From Bacilli bacterium (GTDB lineage Bacteria > Bacillota_I > Bacilli_A > RFN20 > CAG-288): a DNA stretch of 64,000 bases. Below the pieces are notes generated by a model. That model saw nothing but the letters and a program-made list of their open reading frames with translations. It ran no database searches and was not told where the DNA came from. A program made the translations under genes and the position numbers. The stretch is from the NCBI GenBank assembly GCA_022652945.1, contig JALCRV010000005.1, positions 1 through 64,000 on the forward strand, given 5' to 3'. Shown one piece after another: positions 51,618 to 60,621 of the stretch. The stretch's first letter is position 1; each line of letters begins with the position of its first letter.

Positions 51618-52319
51618 ATGGTCATCATCAAAAAATACGGCGAAGGTACCCAGTCAAAAAGGCTGATAATCGCCCAGAAGGTGTATTTTATCCTCGCCCT
51701 CGGTCTAGCAATCTCTTTAGCGATCGCGATTCCTTTTATGTTCCCTATTAAAAACAATAACTTCCTGCCCTCTTTAGAAGCCGTCCCTATCACCGGTGCT
51801 GTTCTTTTAGCTGCCGGTCTTTTCTTTTCCTTCTTCGGGCCTTATAAAGATTCCTTCCTCTATAACAAAATCGCTATGTGCATCCGTCACTTCACTTCCC
51901 TGGCTTTAAGCATCATGCTGATCGTGGTCTTAAATCCCATCGGAGCGAAATTCTCCGCTTCTTATGCTCCGTTGATCGGGGGATTAGTTATCGTCATCAT
52001 CTTCGCCTTTTCTTCTTTGTTCTTCGTCTTTATCGATATCTTTCTTCCTCTGCCCGCCCCTTTTATTAAAGGCGTAAAGATTTTCTCTTACGGACAAGCC
52101 GGAGCTTCCTTAATCAGCATCCTTTTAAGCCTCACCTGCTTTTTGAACTTGCTCGGTTCAGATGGAAGCGTTCCTTCCTACGTCTTAAGAGCTTGGCAAA
52201 TCGGCATGCTGGTCTTTATCGCCTTAAGCTTCAATGAAGTCTTCGCTATTTTATTCGACTTTTTATATCCGGATGCCTTAGAGGATATCCGCAGTCAAAT
52301 AACTTTCCGCTTTAATTAA
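51618..52319 (+). CDS. Six-helix membrane protein, unknown function
   Basis: A 233-residue product, almost entirely hydrophobic helices (about 21-45, 56-75, 88-107, 116-140, 155-177 and 190-212). GGAGG lies ahead of the ATG. A -10-like TATAAT about 65 bases upstream has no convincing -35. No family is recognised. It is divergent from ftsK and followed by a strong terminator, so it is a single-gene unit. Confidence 0.7.
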   Translation: MVIIKKYGEGTQSKRLIIAQKVYFILALGLAISLAIAIPFMFPIKNNNFLPSLEAVPITGAVLLAAGLFFSFFGPYKDSFLYNKIAMCIRHFTSLALSIMLIVVLNPIGAKFSASYAPLIGGLVIVIIFAFSSLFFVFIDIFLPLPAPFIKGVKIFSYGQAGASLISILLSLTCFLNLLGSDGSVPSYVLRAWQIGMLVFIALSFNEVFAILFDFLYPDALEDIRSQITFRFN

Positions 52320-52419
52320 AAAGAAATCCTAATTAGAAGCACCTAAAACAACAGACTTTAAGGATTAATAATAAATATTCGTCTCGTGGTTTTTCATCTT
52401 AATACTGAGGATAACAAAA

Positions 52420-52455
52420 GGCTGCTACGGAATATAAGCGTAGCAGCCATTTTTA
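52420..52455. terminator. Bidirectional terminator between convergent genes
   Basis: A ten-pair perfect stem (GGCTGCTACG 52420-52429 with CGTAGCAGCC 52439-52448) with a nine-base loop. It has ATTTTTAT on the plus strand and a TTTTG run on the minus strand, so it can serve both the membrane protein gene and the yhaM-like gene. Confidence 0.9.
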
Positions 52456-52473
52456 TAGATAAATTCAGCTTTT

Positions 52474-53406
52474 TTATTTAGTCTTTAAGAAAGCCTTGCC
52501 TTCTAAGAACGGAATGCGGGTGGAGAATTCCCCGACCTTCAGATCTTTTAAGGCATTATCAAGGATATTCATCTTCGAATCGAGATCATCGAGAACGTGA
52601 AGAACGTAAGCCTCAGGAGTCTGCGGAAGGACCGGGGAGCCAAAATCCGGCTGCCCGTGATGAGCAAGGATCATATGGGTGATAACGGTCAATTTATCTT
52701 TCGGGGTCTTCAGTCTTTCCCCGGTTTCCATCACCATCTCCGCCCCGATAGAAATATGTCCGAGCAAATTACCTTCTAAGGTGTAGTTGCTGGCGATAAC
52801 TCCCGACATCTCCTTGATCTTCCCGACATCGTGAAGTAAGGCACCGGCCAAAAGATAGTCTTGATTAAGACTAGGATATCTAGAGCAGATCAATAAGGCA
52901 TCTTTAGCGATCGATAAGGAATGGTAGACGATCCCCGCCCGATAGGCGTGATGGACGCTGACGGCAGCCGGATAGGTCATGTAACGTTCCTGGTTTTCTT
53001 TGATGACCGTGGAGGCCAGAGTCTTTAGATCCTCATCTTGGATTTGTGAAAGAATCTCTTCGACTTCCTTATAAAGTTCCTCATCTCCGATCGGGCAGGA
53101 TAGATAGAAATCGTTGATATCATAGCTGCCTTTTTCCATCGGATAAACCGTTTCTATTTTCAACTGGGGGCTACCTTTATATTTAAAGATATTGCCTTCA
53201 ACCCTGACCACTTGGCCCGGGACGATAATATCCATATCGCCATCTTCAATCGACCACTTTTTGCCGCTGATACTGCCGGAAATATCGGTTAAAGTCAAGC
53301 TAAGATAAGCGGAACCATTCGAGGCTACGCCACGTTCGCAAGTCTTTACCAACAAGGGGCCATTAAAAGGGCCACCCTCTTCCAGCATGTCTTTTAAATA
53401 AGTCAT
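52474..53406 (-). CDS. yhaM: 3'-5' exoribonuclease YhaM family protein (OB-HD)
   Basis: A 310-residue protein. An N-terminal OB-fold (about 15-95, with LTLTDISGSISGKKW and GQVVRVEGNIFKYKG) is followed by an HD domain (about 150-290) with VHHAYRAGIVYHSLS, the metal site LLHDVGKIKEM and later ILAHHGQ. YhaM trims RNA and single-stranded DNA from the 3' end. GGAGGG lies ahead of the ATG, which overlaps the recX TGA by four bases (ATGA), so the two genes are coupled. Confidence 0.92.
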   Translation of the reverse strand: MTYLKDMLEEGGPFNGPLLVKTCERGVASNGSAYLSLTLTDISGSISGKKWSIEDGDMDIIVPGQVVRVEGNIFKYKGSPQLKIETVYPMEKGSYDINDFYLSCPIGDEELYKEVEEILSQIQDEDLKTLASTVIKENQERYMTYPAAVSVHHAYRAGIVYHSLSIAKDALLICSRYPSLNQDYLLAGALLHDVGKIKEMSGVIASNYTLEGNLLGHISIGAEMVMETGERLKTPKDKLTVITHMILAHHGQPDFGSPVLPQTPEAYVLHVLDDLDSKMNILDNALKDLKVGEFSTRIPFLEGKAFLKTK

Positions 53407-54194
53407 TTAAGACCCTCCATCTCTTTAATAATATCATTATACGAATAACGATGGGCAGTAAGTTTCCTGATTAATCTTTCTTTGATTTCTTCCTCTTCCA
53501 TTCCTCTGCCCTTCAAGGAAAGATACTCTAAACGAAGTTCTTCTTTTAATGAGGAAAGTTCTTTTTCCCTTAACTCTTGAGCTAAGTCAGGATCATCCTT
53601 CAGAATCTTTTTTAAAGCTTTCCGCGCTTCATCTTGACCCCAGCCGAGTTTAACTAGTTTATTAATCGCGTTATCTTCCAAAGCTAAAAGATTTCTTCCG
53701 TGCACCGTCTTTAAGGCATTTTCAGCTGCGGCGGAGATGTCTTCTTTTTCAAAAGAAGAGATAAGCAGAGGCCTGATTTCCTCTTCTTTAATACCTTCAC
53801 CTTTCAAAGAATAAATGACTTTTTCCTTGGAGCAGCCTTTATTTAAAGAGGCTTGAATAAAGCCGGTAATATAAGCTTTTTCGTCATAAATACCCTGATG
53901 TTCGGCTTTGATGACCGCTTCCTGGGCTTGGACGTAAGAAGCTTTTTTGACTTTCATCAATTTCTCAACCAGTTTCTTACGGGAATAAAGCCTTCCGGAA
54001 GAAAGCAATAAGGCCAGATAAGAAAGGAGATTTATTTCATCCTTGCTCTCGCTTAAAGCCTTGATGGTCTTTAAGGACAGCTCCTTACCCGGATAAAGTT
54101 TCTCTCCGTCCAGATAAGTCTCATTAGTCATCTGAAAAGAAGTCCCGTCGGTGAAAAAGACGCTGACTTCCTCACGGTTAAATTCTAGCCGCAA
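53403..54194 (-). CDS. recX: Regulatory protein RecX
   Basis: A 263-residue, helical, highly charged protein made of three-helix RecX repeats (for example SSGRLYSRKKLVEKLMK, YDEKAYITGFIQASLNKG and LVKLGWGQDEARKALKKI). RecX binds RecA filaments and controls recombination and SOS. The N-terminal strand LRLEFNREEVSVFFTDG is the family start, so I place the start at TTG 54194. An in-frame ATG at 54329 lies deep in the upstream glycosyltransferase gene and would add unrelated residues. The ribosome binding site for the TTG is poor. recA is not in the window. Confidence 0.82.
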   Translation of the reverse strand: MRLEFNREEVSVFFTDGTSFQMTNETYLDGEKLYPGKELSLKTIKALSESKDEINLLSYLALLLSSGRLYSRKKLVEKLMKVKKASYVQAQEAVIKAEHQGIYDEKAYITGFIQASLNKGCSKEKVIYSLKGEGIKEEEIRPLLISSFEKEDISAAAENALKTVHGRNLLALEDNAINKLVKLGWGQDEARKALKKILKDDPDLAQELREKELSSLKEELRLEYLSLKGRGMEEEEIKERLIRKLTAHRYSYNDIIKEMEGLK

Positions 54195-54204
54195 AATCGT
54201 CTTG

Positions 54205-55389
54205 CTACCAGTATTTCCTACAGGCCTTGGCATAGACCTCCATAATGCGCTTATAGTAAAGCTCCAAACCGAACAGTTCCATATCGCGGCGATAAGCCGA
54301 TTCGATGATTTTTTCTTTTTCCTCTTCACCTAAAGACATAATCTTTTCCAGCTTTTCATCAAAGCTTCTTTCATTAGTGAAGAAGAATCCCGTCACTTCA
54401 TCTTCGATAATACCCGAAAGATTATCATCGTAGCGGGCTAAGACTAAGGTCTTCGAAGCCATCGCTTCGTTATATGTAAGCCCCTGGGTCTCGGAAGTCG
54501 AGGCGGAGACATATAGGTCAGCTAAAGCATAAAAAAGCGGAACATCGCTATGAGGAACTGGGCCGACAAATTCCGTATAGGAATTCATCTTTAAATCGCT
54601 GACTTTCTTTTCCAAGGCAGCCTTATCCGGGCCATCGCCGACAATCAGCAACTTAATCCCGCTCTTTCTCTTATTCTTCAGGTAAGAAGAAAGGAAGGAA
54701 AGGATGATACCATTTGATTTCTCCTTGGCGAGTCGGCCAAGTATCAAGATAACGAATTTATCCTTTAATCCGTATTTTTCCTTAAGCTCGTCCAGACGAG
54801 AAGAAGAAATATGATCCGCCTGGAAAGCGGAAAGATCAAGTCCATTCGGGACGACATTGATATATTTTTTGACTCCGTACCGCCTTAAGGCATCACGAGT
54901 TTTATAAGAAGTAGTCATAAACTCGGTTGTGGAGTCACCGATCATGGCGGAGAAAGAAGCCACGACTCTTTTAGCGAACCTGTCGAAAGGCTTAAAGCCT
55001 TTAGTCACATAGTAGGTATAGTCTTCGTACATGGTGTGGTAAGTATAGACCAAAGGAATGCCGAGATTAAAAGAAACAATGCGACCGAAAATCCCGATGC
55101 CCGCTTCCGTCTGGATATGGATGACTTCCGGAGCAAAGTCTTTGATTAAGCGATAGACCCTCCGGTTATAGAATGAAGAAAATTTGTAATTATAAAGCCT
55201 TTTGACGGTGATGCCAGGGATTCTGACAATCCCATCGATATAAGAAATCTTTTTCTGACCCTCCAAAGCTGGAGTGACCACCATGACTTTATGCCCTTTG
55301 GCCATCAAAACGTGAGCTAAAGTCCAGGTAGCGGTCGCTACCCCATTAATCTGCGGAGGATAAGTGTCGGAAAATAAAGCTATTCTCAT
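54205..55389 (-). CDS. GT4 glycosyltransferase, probable 1,2-diacylglycerol 3-glucosyltransferase
   Basis: A 394-residue GT4 enzyme. The N-terminal domain begins MRIALFSDTYPPQINGVA and includes YTYHTMYEDYTYYV; the C-terminal domain has LGRLAKEKS, LLIVGDGP and the donor motif ETQGLTYNEAMA. The pattern fits the LafA/MGS group that makes glucosyl-diacylglycerol, a membrane lipid and lipoteichoic acid anchor, at the inner leaflet. AAAAGGGAC precedes the ATG. It is seven bases after the flippase-like gene, a pairing common in Bacillota glycolipid clusters. Confidence 0.87.
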   Translation of the reverse strand: MRIALFSDTYPPQINGVATATWTLAHVLMAKGHKVMVVTPALEGQKKISYIDGIVRIPGITVKRLYNYKFSSFYNRRVYRLIKDFAPEVIHIQTEAGIGIFGRIVSFNLGIPLVYTYHTMYEDYTYYVTKGFKPFDRFAKRVVASFSAMIGDSTTEFMTTSYKTRDALRRYGVKKYINVVPNGLDLSAFQADHISSSRLDELKEKYGLKDKFVILILGRLAKEKSNGIILSFLSSYLKNKRKSGIKLLIVGDGPDKAALEKKVSDLKMNSYTEFVGPVPHSDVPLFYALADLYVSASTSETQGLTYNEAMASKTLVLARYDDNLSGIIEDEVTGFFFTNERSFDEKLEKIMSLGEEEKEKIIESAYRRDMELFGLELYYKRIMEVYAKACRKYW

Positions 55390-55396
55390 GTCCCTT

Positions 55397-57070
55397 TTAC
55401 TTCTTATCGGCTATTTCTTCTTCCTTTTTAGCCCTTCTCTCAGCTTTTTTCAACTTTCGAGCCATTTTTCTTTTATCGTGGCGCTTTTGTTCTTCTTTTA
55501 AAGCATCGCGATCAGCTTTGATTGCTAAAGCGATTTCCGTATCCGTCTTATCGGATAAGTGATCATCTTTTTCAATCTTGGAGACATCAGCGTAGACTTT
55601 CTTCAAATCATTCTGGGAAGAAGCGGAGATCTCATCATTTTCCTTATAGATATCTTTCTGCTCCATAATCAAAGTCTCTTTGATATCTTCAAATGATTTT
55701 TCAACTTCCATCGGAGAAAGGAAGGTCTGATAATCCGCATAGGTCTTATTCTTGTTCTTTCTCTTCCAAGGCCAGAGACTTCTCTTGCTCTTCACCTGAT
55801 TTTCTTTCGTCTCGACAATCGAGATACTATTGGTATTAGTAGCATCCAACGCTTCTTGTTCAGGAACTACTTTGACTTCCCTTAAAGTCGAGGCGTAAGG
55901 ATCAGCTGTATCAACCTGATTCTGCGCCACGGAGATGATCTGTAAATCAACAAACGTCTTGCGGTTATCAAATTGATAGATATCTTTCTTAGGTGAACCG
56001 CGGTAGAGGACGAAAATCACAAAGCCGATAAGCAAGGTGAAATAGAAGGAAATCGAACGATAAAGAATATTGGCGGCTGAGGTGATGGCCGCATCACCGT
56101 AGATCTTTGAGAAGAGCAGATAGAAGCCGTATTCTACACCTCCGGAGGCACCGGGAATCGGAATAAACGAAGTGATCATCGAAAGATAGGAAGAGGCCCA
56201 GATGGATTCGATAAACTTCCCTTCCATCGGAGCTGATAAGGCCATGCCAGCTAAAAACGGCATCATGTTATAAATCGTGAATTTCAGGAATTCCAGGACA
56301 CCGGTCAGCAACATAATCCACCAGTTCTTCATTAAACGACCTAACTCGATACGGAATGTGGCGACTTGAGCGGCTAAGGAAGTCTTTTTCCGCTCCGGGT
56401 CTTTAATCAGGTGAAGCTTGCCCCCTAATCCGATAACCCGAGTCAAAATAAAACGGTGAATCCATTTGGAATAAGCCATCACAAAAAGGATAAGCAAAGC
56501 GAAAATATTGATGCAGAAGCCGGTGATAGAAAGCGCCATCGGGGAGAAGTCTAAGCCTAAAATCTGAATGTTTTTCATATTGGAAATCGTGGCTTCGTAA
56601 CCGAAGACCATCGCTAAGACTCCGTAGATAATAATCATCGTCTGGGAGACGATGAAAAGCATGACCAGAATCGAAGCGGAATCCGCCGGGCGCACGCCTT
56701 GGCGGGAGAAAGTGTAGGCTTGAGCGAACTGCCCACCGGAAGAAAACGGAGTGATAGCGGAAAAGAAACCACCGATAAAGCCGTTAAGGATTCCTTGGTA
56801 GACTTTGAAACTGCGTTTATACATCTTGGTCAGAATCGCGAGGACGGCACCTTCCAAAACAAAGCAGCCGACCGCGGAGAGCAGCATCAGGAAAACGTAA
56901 AGAGACTTCGCTTCGCTTAAGGTGACAAGGATGGTTTGAGTATCACCTTGCAGCACATAATAAACAGCTAAAAGCGTTACGGCCACCATGATGATGACAG
57001 AAATCAGATAATGTCTTTGCTGTTTATTTAACTTACCTTTTTTCTTTTCGACAGCTTTTGGGGCATCCAT
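55397..57070 (-). CDS. Flippase-like (lysylphosphatidylglycerol synthase TM region) membrane protein
   Basis: A 557-residue protein. About eight membrane helices (20-345) carry the YbhN/UPF0104 signature FFSAITPFSSGGQFAQAY and later IPIPGASGGVEYGF, the two sequence landmarks of the MprF-type membrane domain. A long charged, partly coiled C-terminal tail (about 370-557), very rich in Lys, Glu and Asp, is unusual for the family. There is no aminoacyl transferase domain, so it is not a full MprF. It probably moves or binds the lipid made by the adjacent glucosyltransferase. AGGAG precedes the ATG. Confidence 0.85.
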   Translation of the reverse strand: MDAPKAVEKKKGKLNKQQRHYLISVIIMVAVTLLAVYYVLQGDTQTILVTLSEAKSLYVFLMLLSAVGCFVLEGAVLAILTKMYKRSFKVYQGILNGFIGGFFSAITPFSSGGQFAQAYTFSRQGVRPADSASILVMLFIVSQTMIIIYGVLAMVFGYEATISNMKNIQILGLDFSPMALSITGFCINIFALLILFVMAYSKWIHRFILTRVIGLGGKLHLIKDPERKKTSLAAQVATFRIELGRLMKNWWIMLLTGVLEFLKFTIYNMMPFLAGMALSAPMEGKFIESIWASSYLSMITSFIPIPGASGGVEYGFYLLFSKIYGDAAITSAANILYRSISFYFTLLIGFVIFVLYRGSPKKDIYQFDNRKTFVDLQIISVAQNQVDTADPYASTLREVKVVPEQEALDATNTNSISIVETKENQVKSKRSLWPWKRKNKNKTYADYQTFLSPMEVEKSFEDIKETLIMEQKDIYKENDEISASSQNDLKKVYADVSKIEKDDHLSDKTDTEIALAIKADRDALKEEQKRHDKRKMARKLKKAERRAKKEEEIADKK

Positions 57071-57129
57071 TGCTCTTCTCCTAAAGGAATACCAAAATCC
57101 GGTATCAACTTATTTTACTATAATAATCT

Positions 57130-58131
57130 ATGTTGAGGGCTGATTTTGTTATCCGGAGATTTATAATATTAGCAATGGAAGAAAAAGGAAAGACTAACCA
57201 CATCAGCCGTGATCCGAAAAAGAGGCTTACTACCTCGATGGCTTTAGCCGCTCTTTGCTTGGCTTTAGCAGCTGTTTTTCTGTCTTTAGGTTACCTTCTG
57301 CCTTTTATGGGGCTTTTCATCATTATCTTTATTCCCTTCCTCGCTTCCTTAGAAGCGATTAAAGGGGATATCAAATCCCAGCTTATCTTCTTAGCCGGAT
57401 CCATCTGTATCGCCTTTATCGATATGCAGGAAGGATTCTTTGACTTTCTCCCTAACGTCTTAATAGGTCTCGCCTTTGGAAACGCGGTAAAAAAACAAGG
57501 TATTTCTTTCTTTTCCTTCATGATTCTTTTACTTTCCAGTTTTCTGATCAATACCTTGATGATCTACCCCTTAAACTTTTTCTATCAAGTCGATATGATC
57601 CAAGCTTACGGAGCTTTAATGGGCTTAGCGAAAGAAAGGTTTGAGCCGTTCTTTCTGGTCTTCGAGCTTGTTCTTACTTCCGCTCAGGCTTTGATTTGTT
57701 TTGCCATCATCAGCGAAGAGCTAAAAAAGCTCGCTAAACCCGTGACCGCTATTAAAGCAGATGAATTCCTTTCGGGGCTTATTTTCCTAGGAGCAGAGCT
57801 TATCTGCTTTACGATTGGATTTTTTATTTATAAGCCTTTATGCTATTTATCAATCGGGTTTCTTTTAATTCAAGCCGGAGGAGAAACAGGTAGCAGTTTT
57901 AGATACGATAAAAAGTTATTTATAGTTATTTATTCTGTATTGTTTATTTTATCTCTAGGTTTATTTTTCTTCCTTTTGTCTTTTCAAGACAAAGAAATCA
58001 AAAGACTTTGTCTTCTTCCTTTTGGATTAATCTTCGTAACGTTGGGATTGTTTATGTTAAAATACAATAGTATCCATCCAGTTGAAAAAATTGCGAAGGA
58101 AGAGCTTAAAGATCTTAATGACAGGAGCTAG
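57130..58131 (+). CDS. Polytopic membrane protein, DUF2232/YybS-like (tentative)
   Basis: A 333-residue product with about eight to nine helices and an N-terminal block like YybS/DUF2232 or ECF S components (helix, then PFMGLFIIIFIPFLASLEAIKG). The start is uncertain: ATG 57130 has no ribosome binding site, and an internal ATG at 57175 (removing 15 residues) has a GGAG 17 bases upstream. TATAAT motifs lie very close to both (57162-57167 for the second). It is first of a four-gene run ending in galE; the next gene starts three bases after its stop. Confidence 0.72.
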   Translation: MLRADFVIRRFIILAMEEKGKTNHISRDPKKRLTTSMALAALCLALAAVFLSLGYLLPFMGLFIIIFIPFLASLEAIKGDIKSQLIFLAGSICIAFIDMQEGFFDFLPNVLIGLAFGNAVKKQGISFFSFMILLLSSFLINTLMIYPLNFFYQVDMIQAYGALMGLAKERFEPFFLVFELVLTSAQALICFAIISEELKKLAKPVTAIKADEFLSGLIFLGAELICFTIGFFIYKPLCYLSIGFLLIQAGGETGSSFRYDKKLFIVIYSVLFILSLGLFFFLLSFQDKEIKRLCLLPFGLIFVTLGLFMLKYNSIHPVEKIAKEELKDLNDRS

Positions 58132-58133
58132 CC

Positions 58134-58799
58134 ATGGGAGAATTCTTTAAAAGATGCGGCATCGGCGTCGTGGTCATTGTGGCCGCTCCGCTTTGGATTG
58201 CTTATTATGCTCTCTACGTGGTTTTTGGTATCCTCCTGCTTCTTTTCTCACCTATCAGATGGTTAGCTTACGCCATAAGGCATAAGAAGATGAGCGTTAA
58301 ATCGGAATACGATCAGAAAGCGGAAGCGATTCTGAAAAGCACTCAGAATCCTTCTCCTTCCCCAACTCAAAATCAACAGATACCCGGTTATATTTTTTCC
58401 TCTTCTCCGACCACTTCCTTCTCCGCTCAGGATGTAAGACAAAATAATAATCCTAATCCTTATCAGCAGCCTCCTGTTCAGCCTTATCAGCAGCCGAACT
58501 ATCAAAGCCAACCTGCTTATCAGCCGCAACCGACTAATTATCCTAATCCAGGATACGCCTCTAATCCGACATATCAGCCTAACGGCAATACTTACCCGGT
58601 AAATAATCAGGCCTATCCAAATCAAAATCAGTATCCTAATTATCCGAATAATCAGCAACCTATTAATCAACCCAGCCCCTTCCAGTCCTACGCCAATCCT
58701 AATCCTAACCCCCAGCCGAATAATAATTATCCTGCCGGTAGCCAGGATGGCATAGGCACGATCGATAATCCGCAAAACGGAGGGCAGAACAATGGTTAA
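58134..58799 (+). CDS. One- or two-helix membrane protein with Pro/Gln/Asn/Tyr-rich tail
   Basis: A 221-residue product. The hydrophobic N-terminal region (about 8-45) is a membrane hairpin or long helix. It is followed by a basic stretch and then a low-complexity tail (about 70-221) dominated by Pro, Gln, Asn and Tyr in short motifs such as PYQQP, NPNP and YPNY. The tail should be disordered and could mediate assembly. AGGAG in the end of the previous gene is the ribosome binding site. The next gene overlaps it by eight bases. Function unknown. Confidence 0.75.
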   Translation: MGEFFKRCGIGVVVIVAAPLWIAYYALYVVFGILLLLFSPIRWLAYAIRHKKMSVKSEYDQKAEAILKSTQNPSPSPTQNQQIPGYIFSSSPTTSFSAQDVRQNNNPNPYQQPPVQPYQQPNYQSQPAYQPQPTNYPNPGYASNPTYQPNGNTYPVNNQAYPNQNQYPNYPNNQQPINQPSPFQSYANPNPNPQPNNNYPAGSQDGIGTIDNPQNGGQNNG

Positions 58800-59430
58800 T
58801 TACAATGTTTTAGTCTTAGCCGAAAAGCTGTCCGAATCGGATAAGAAACTCTTGGTCGCTCTTTTAATCATCGTCTTTTTGATCATCATGATTTTCGGTT
58901 ACCTTCAGAAACTGGTCGGTTGGATCATGAATAACCAAGGTCACCAAGTCGACACGATGATGTACGACATTATGCGCACGAGAGTTATCGATCAGAATCA
59001 GAAAAGGGTCTTCAATAAAGAGGCTTACCGCAAATCGGAAATTCTCTTCCTGAAGAAATCCTGGCCTTCCTTCTTAGCTATGGCGGTCTTTGTCGGGGTC
59101 TTGATTATCTACGCCGCCGCAGTCCATCAGATGGATCTTTCCTTCTTTCCAAAAGCCTGGAAGGATTTGACTCCAACCTTCACCTGGCCGACTTCTAAAT
59201 TCTTCGGGCTGATGATTCCTTCCGACTGGCCGACTTTAGATAAAGCTCCTGATTTCTCTTATTCCAATGACAAATACCTAAGTCTATTAGTCATCGTCGG
59301 ATTCGCAATTTCCGCCGTATTCTTCTTGGTCTACTGCCAAGCCCTCTGCGCTCGTTCGATGCGTATTAGACAGCTGGGTAGAACCTACTTCAGAAAAGAC
59401 TTAAATAAAATCGATCACGATCATATCTAA
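58792..59430 (+). CDS. Three-helix membrane protein, unknown function
   Basis: A 212-residue product with helices at about 20-42, 86-108 and 170-192. A basic segment lies between the first two, and a Trp/Pro-rich extracellular loop (about 115-155) between the last two. GGAGGG ahead of the ATG lies inside the end of the previous gene, with which it overlaps by eight bases. galE follows after 15 bases. No family is recognised. The overlap suggests that the two membrane proteins function together. Confidence 0.72.
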   Translation: MVNYNVLVLAEKLSESDKKLLVALLIIVFLIIMIFGYLQKLVGWIMNNQGHQVDTMMYDIMRTRVIDQNQKRVFNKEAYRKSEILFLKKSWPSFLAMAVFVGVLIIYAAAVHQMDLSFFPKAWKDLTPTFTWPTSKFFGLMIPSDWPTLDKAPDFSYSNDKYLSLLVIVGFAISAVFFLVYCQALCARSMRIRQLGRTYFRKDLNKIDHDHI

Positions 59431-59445
59431 AAGGGGGATATCACA

Positions 59446-60471
59446 ATGTCAGAGATTAAAACTGTCTTAGTCACCGGAGGCATGGGTTATATCGGCTCCC
59501 ATACCGTCATCGCCTTAATTGAGCAAGGCTATCAACCGATTATCGTCGATGATTTAGCTAATTCCTCGCCTGAAGTCCTGAATAGACTGAAGATTATCAC
59601 CGGTAAAGATATTCCTTTCTTTAAAGGCAATGTCTGCGACAAGGCCTTCTTAGAGAAGATCTTCTCTTCTCATAAGATCGATGCTGTCATCCATTTTGCC
59701 GGCTTTAAAGCGGTCGGTGAATCGGTTGAGAAACCCTTGGAGTATTACCGCAACAACCTCGACTCCACCCTCACTCTATTAGAAGTCATGACAGAAAAAG
59801 GCGTAAAGAATATTATTTTCTCTTCCTCCGCTACCGTCTATGGCACTCCTGTCCATGTCCCGCTCACAGAAGAAGATCCGATCGGCACGGCCACCAATCC
59901 TTACGGCACAACCAAAATCATGCAGGAAAAGATCTTTACCGATTACGCTTTCGTCCATAAAGATTTTAACATCGCTCTTTTAAGATACTTTAACCCGATC
60001 GGTGCTCATCCCTCCGGTTTAATCGGTGAAGCTCCTTACGGGACACCTAATAACCTGATGCCTTATATCACTCAGGTAGCGGTCGGCAAACTGCCGAGAT
60101 TAACCGTCTTCGGCAATGACTACCCCACCCCAGATGGCACCTGCATCAGAGACTATATCCATGTCTGTGATTTGGCTGATGGCCACGTTTTAGCTTTAAA
60201 AAAACTCGCTCAGAACCCCGGCTTAGTGATTTATAATCTCGGAACCGGCAAAGGAACCTCAGTCATGGAATTGATCCACGCTTACGAAAAAGCCACCGGG
60301 GTCAAGATTCCTTACGTGATCGCTGCTCGTCGTCCAGGTGATGTAGCTGAAAACTACGCCGGGACCTTAAAAGCTGAAAAAGAACTTGGGTTTAAAGCGA
60401 AAAGAACCATCTTTGATTCCTGCGCTGACTCTAACCGCTGGCAACAGAAAAATCCGAAAGGATATAACTAG
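59446..60471 (+). CDS. galE: UDP-glucose 4-epimerase
   Basis: A 341-residue short-chain dehydrogenase/reductase. The NAD motif TGGMGYIGSH is at residues 10-19, the catalytic Ser is in SSSATVYG and the catalytic Tyr-Lys pair is YGTTK (Tyr at about 153). DGTCIRDYIHVCDLADGH is the family block. It interconverts UDP-glucose and UDP-galactose, supplying precursors for glycolipids and surface polymers. AAGGGGG precedes the ATG. It is last in the run from 57130, with a terminator 24 bases after the stop. Confidence 0.96.
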   Translation: MSEIKTVLVTGGMGYIGSHTVIALIEQGYQPIIVDDLANSSPEVLNRLKIITGKDIPFFKGNVCDKAFLEKIFSSHKIDAVIHFAGFKAVGESVEKPLEYYRNNLDSTLTLLEVMTEKGVKNIIFSSSATVYGTPVHVPLTEEDPIGTATNPYGTTKIMQEKIFTDYAFVHKDFNIALLRYFNPIGAHPSGLIGEAPYGTPNNLMPYITQVAVGKLPRLTVFGNDYPTPDGTCIRDYIHVCDLADGHVLALKKLAQNPGLVIYNLGTGKGTSVMELIHAYEKATGVKIPYVIAARRPGDVAENYAGTLKAEKELGFKAKRTIFDSCADSNRWQQKNPKGYN

Positions 60472-60494
60472 ATCTTCTTTTAAATGTTTTGCAC

Positions 60495-60523
60495 TGTTGA
60501 TTTAAAATCAACATTAGTTTTTT
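60495..60523 (+). terminator. Terminator after galE
   Basis: A seven-pair stem (TGTTGAT 60495-60501 with ATCAACA 60507-60513) and five-base loop, followed by TTAGTTTTTT. The stem is AT-rich, so efficiency may be modest. Confidence 0.7.
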
Positions 60524-60621
60524 GATGCCAAATAACTTTATCGATTTCTGCAATATTTGTGAAATAATCGCTAGGTAACATTTATTTTTTATGCCATCCT
60601 TTATATAATATAAGTAGTGAA

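Noticed and set aside
54195-54329. RecX start at the ATG at 54329
   Set aside because: It lies inside the end of the glycosyltransferase gene and adds residues not seen in RecX; the TTG at 54194 matches the family start.
55397-57070. Full MprF lysyl-phosphatidylglycerol synthase
   Set aside because: Only the flippase-like membrane region is present; the C-terminal part is a charged low-complexity tail without an aminoacyl transferase domain.
58263-58775. Long Ile/Arg-rich open frame on the minus strand opposite the Pro/Gln/Asn-rich gene
   Set aside because: It is a by-product of the low-complexity coding sequence on the plus strand, and its composition is not protein-like.
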